A stretch of DNA of 64,000 bases. Origin: Epilithonimonas lactis (GTDB lineage Bacteria > Bacteroidota > Bacteroidia > Flavobacteriales > Weeksellaceae). The notes below the pieces were generated by a model, which was not told where the DNA came from, did not search any database, and saw only the letters and a list, made by a program, of their open reading frames with translations. Shown here one piece after another: positions 62,742 through 64,000 of this stretch. The stretch lies in NCBI RefSeq assembly GCF_900110605.1, contig NZ_FOFI01000001.1:310001-374000 (forward strand). The letters are read 5' to 3'. Numbering within the stretch: the stretch's first letter is position 1; each line of letters begins with the position of its first letter. A program made the translations under genes and the position numbers.

Positions 62742-63518
62742 TTATAATGCAATATCTCCCTTAAAAACTTGATTTGCTGGTCCTTCCAACCAAATGTCAG
62801 TGAAACCTTCGCCATTTTTCTCAGCATAAACTTTCAGTTGTCCACCCAAAACCTTGACTGCAACAGAGGTTTGATTGTTTTTATCCATAAAAGTTAAAGC
62901 CGCAGCCGTCACTCCGGTTCCACAACTGTAGGTCTCATCTTCCACGCCTCGCTCGTAGGTTCTTACAAACAATTCATTGTCAGAAACAGTTTCCACAAAG
63001 TTGACGTTGATCCCTTCTTTCTTATAAGTTTCAGAATTTCGTATTTCGTTACCATTTTTGAAAACATTATAATTATTTAACATTTTCACGTACTTTACGT
63101 AATGTGGCGAACCAGTATTTAAAACAAAGTCATTTCCGTCTGTGCTAATGTTTTTCACATCGATCATTTTCAGTTTCACGATGCCGTTTTTGATTTCCGC
63201 TTTGTGTAGTCCATCGATCGCATCAAATGTCGTTTTGTCTTCGAAAATATCCAAGAAATGAGCAAATGCCACAATGCAACGCCCGCCGTTTCCACACATC
63301 GTACTCTCGTTTCCGTCGGAGTTGTAATACACCATTTTGAAGTCCGATTTTTCATCGTTTTCCAGAAGGATCAAACCATCGCCACCTATTCCGAAACGTC
63401 TGTCGCACAGTTTTTCGATGAAGTCGGTACTTTTTGGGAATTCCAAATCGCGGTTGTCGATCATTACAAAATCATTTCCTGTTCCTTGATATTTATAAAA
63501 TTTGATTTGTTTGTTCAT
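62742..63518 (-). CDS. dapF: Diaminopimelate epimerase
   Basis: Interconverts LL- and meso-diaminopimelate for lysine and peptidoglycan. 258 residues. Both catalytic cysteines are visible (MCGNGGRC near 76-82 and YSCGTGVTA near 205), with YQGTGNDFVMIDNRD at the start. First gene of a probable dapF-mltG-receptor run. Confidence 0.95.
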   Translation of the reverse strand: MNKQIKFYKYQGTGNDFVMIDNRDLEFPKSTDFIEKLCDRRFGIGGDGLILLENDEKSDFKMVYYNSDGNESTMCGNGGRCIVAFAHFLDIFEDKTTFDAIDGLHKAEIKNGIVKLKMIDVKNISTDGNDFVLNTGSPHYVKYVKMLNNYNVFKNGNEIRNSETYKKEGINVNFVETVSDNELFVRTYERGVEDETYSCGTGVTAAALTFMDKNNQTSVAVKVLGGQLKVYAEKNGEGFTDIWLEGPANQVFKGDIAL

Positions 63519-63766
63519 AGTTCTTGTATTGGTAGATGCAACGCTTAGGTATATTTTGTTGAAACAATATTTCCATAAGCGATTTATTTATTATTCTGAT
63601 TGTTAGTTGATTAATTTGATTTTCCATTACAAAAATCAAGCCTGTAAAAATACTTATTTTAAAGACAATCCAATCTTGATTAATGTTATTTAAATTTAAT
63701 CTAAAATGCTCCTTCATTATAGAATTTCTCAATCTCGCCATGTTGAATTTTTTTAATTATTATACC

Positions 63767-63774
63767 TATCTTTG
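63767..63774 (+). promoter_or_regulatory. Promoter of the sigma factor gene
   Basis: TATCTTTG, an exact TAnnTTTG, with TTG (63743-63745) 21 nt upstream. The ATG is 13 nt behind the box, so the leader should be about 6 nt. Confidence 0.6.
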
Positions 63775-63786
63775 TTCGTCGAAAAA

Positions 63787-64000
63787 ATGAAAGAAGATCA
63801 ATTACTTACGCTCATTCTAAAAGCCCGAGACAAAGATCAAAAGGCTCAGACACAACTCATTAATTCTTTTTGGGTGGATGTGTTCTCATTTGTGATGAAC
63901 AAAGTGAAAGATGAAAATGATGCGGACGAGATCACTGTTTCGGTTTTTTCGAAAGTCCTGAACAAGTTAGATCTCTTCGATCCCAGTTTCCAGTTCAAAA
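63787..64000 (+). CDS. RNA polymerase sigma-70 factor, 5' part (cut by the window edge)
   Basis: 71 codons visible: MKEDQLLTLILKARDKDQKA, FWVDVFSFVMNKVKDENDADEITVSVFSKVLNKLDLFD. This is sigma region 2 with the usual DADEITxxVF helix; a TonB/ECF-type sigma factor is likely but region 4 lies outside. It faces away from dapF. Confidence 0.85.
   Translation, partial: MKEDQLLTLILKARDKDQKAQTQLINSFWVDVFSFVMNKVKDENDADEITVSVFSKVLNKLDLFDPSFQFK

Overview
The window reads as chromosomal DNA of a member of the Flavobacteriia (Bacteroidota), most like Chryseobacterium or a close relative. The support is low GC content, several promoters matching the Bacteroidota -7 box TAnnTTTG with very short leaders, TAATG/ATGA gene overlaps, a Bacteroidota-style his operon (long-form hisG, hisB fusion, hisIE fusion), FabV, an OstA-like protein, an outer-membrane beta-barrel receptor, DUF5522 and DUF4136 proteins, and many flavobacterial intergenic repeats. 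The genus is inferred from gene style; no rRNA or tRNA gene was seen.

Layout. 1-4776: end of an unknown gene, then tyrosine/homogentisate degradation (hppD, fahA; the middle enzyme HmgA is absent), a flavin reductase-like protein and a small membrane protein. 4783-7489: a frameshifted membrane protein and an ABC exporter. 7645-8338: a REP-associated (Y1/HUH) transposase between outward-facing pairs of small hairpins. 8412-14392: housekeeping genes (truA, phosphodiesterase, Smr protein, esterase, DUF1398, YqgE/AlgH, pdxH, amidase). 14442-21926: complete his operon on the minus strand (hisG-D-C-B-H-A-F-IE), preceded by an attenuator with a leader peptide carrying five consecutive His codons. 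21969-27624: a degenerate class IV aminotransferase-fold protein, a START-like protein, a class III aminotransferase with an extra N-terminal domain, an OstA-like protein and a Fur regulator. 27653-31978: Kup potassium transporter, small proteins, a DUF4136 lipoprotein and an ATP-cone/PD-(D/E)XK protein.

32173-45034 is an apparent self-contained export module. A histidine kinase, a sigma-54 response regulator and a YhcG-type nuclease gene face away from an adaptor, a small secreted protein, an ABC ATPase, two tandem large FtsX-type permeases and a TolC-like protein. The 157-bp gap holds a sigma-54-like promoter and two 16-bp dyads 21 bp apart, so regulator and target can be linked from sequence alone. 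45593-50615: topoisomerase III, fabV, an acyltransferase and a NUDIX hydrolase. 50745-58958: a lipoprotein, a second TolC-like gene, a GH28-like enzyme and a MacAB-like operon. 59128-64000: beta-barrel receptor, mltG, dapF and the start of a sigma factor gene.

The most interesting unexplained structure is a dispersed ~90-nt intergenic element. Eight copies (R1-R8) fall into subfamilies whose paired arms differ by compensating changes, so a long hairpin appears to be maintained. One copy lies inside the his operon. Other repeat families (CTTTGCG repeats, AGA-triloop hairpins, GGAAG/CTTCC repeats, an 84-bp element with 15-bp terminal inverted repeats) fill most of the remaining gaps. No CRISPR array, prophage or recognisable multi-gene defence island is visible.
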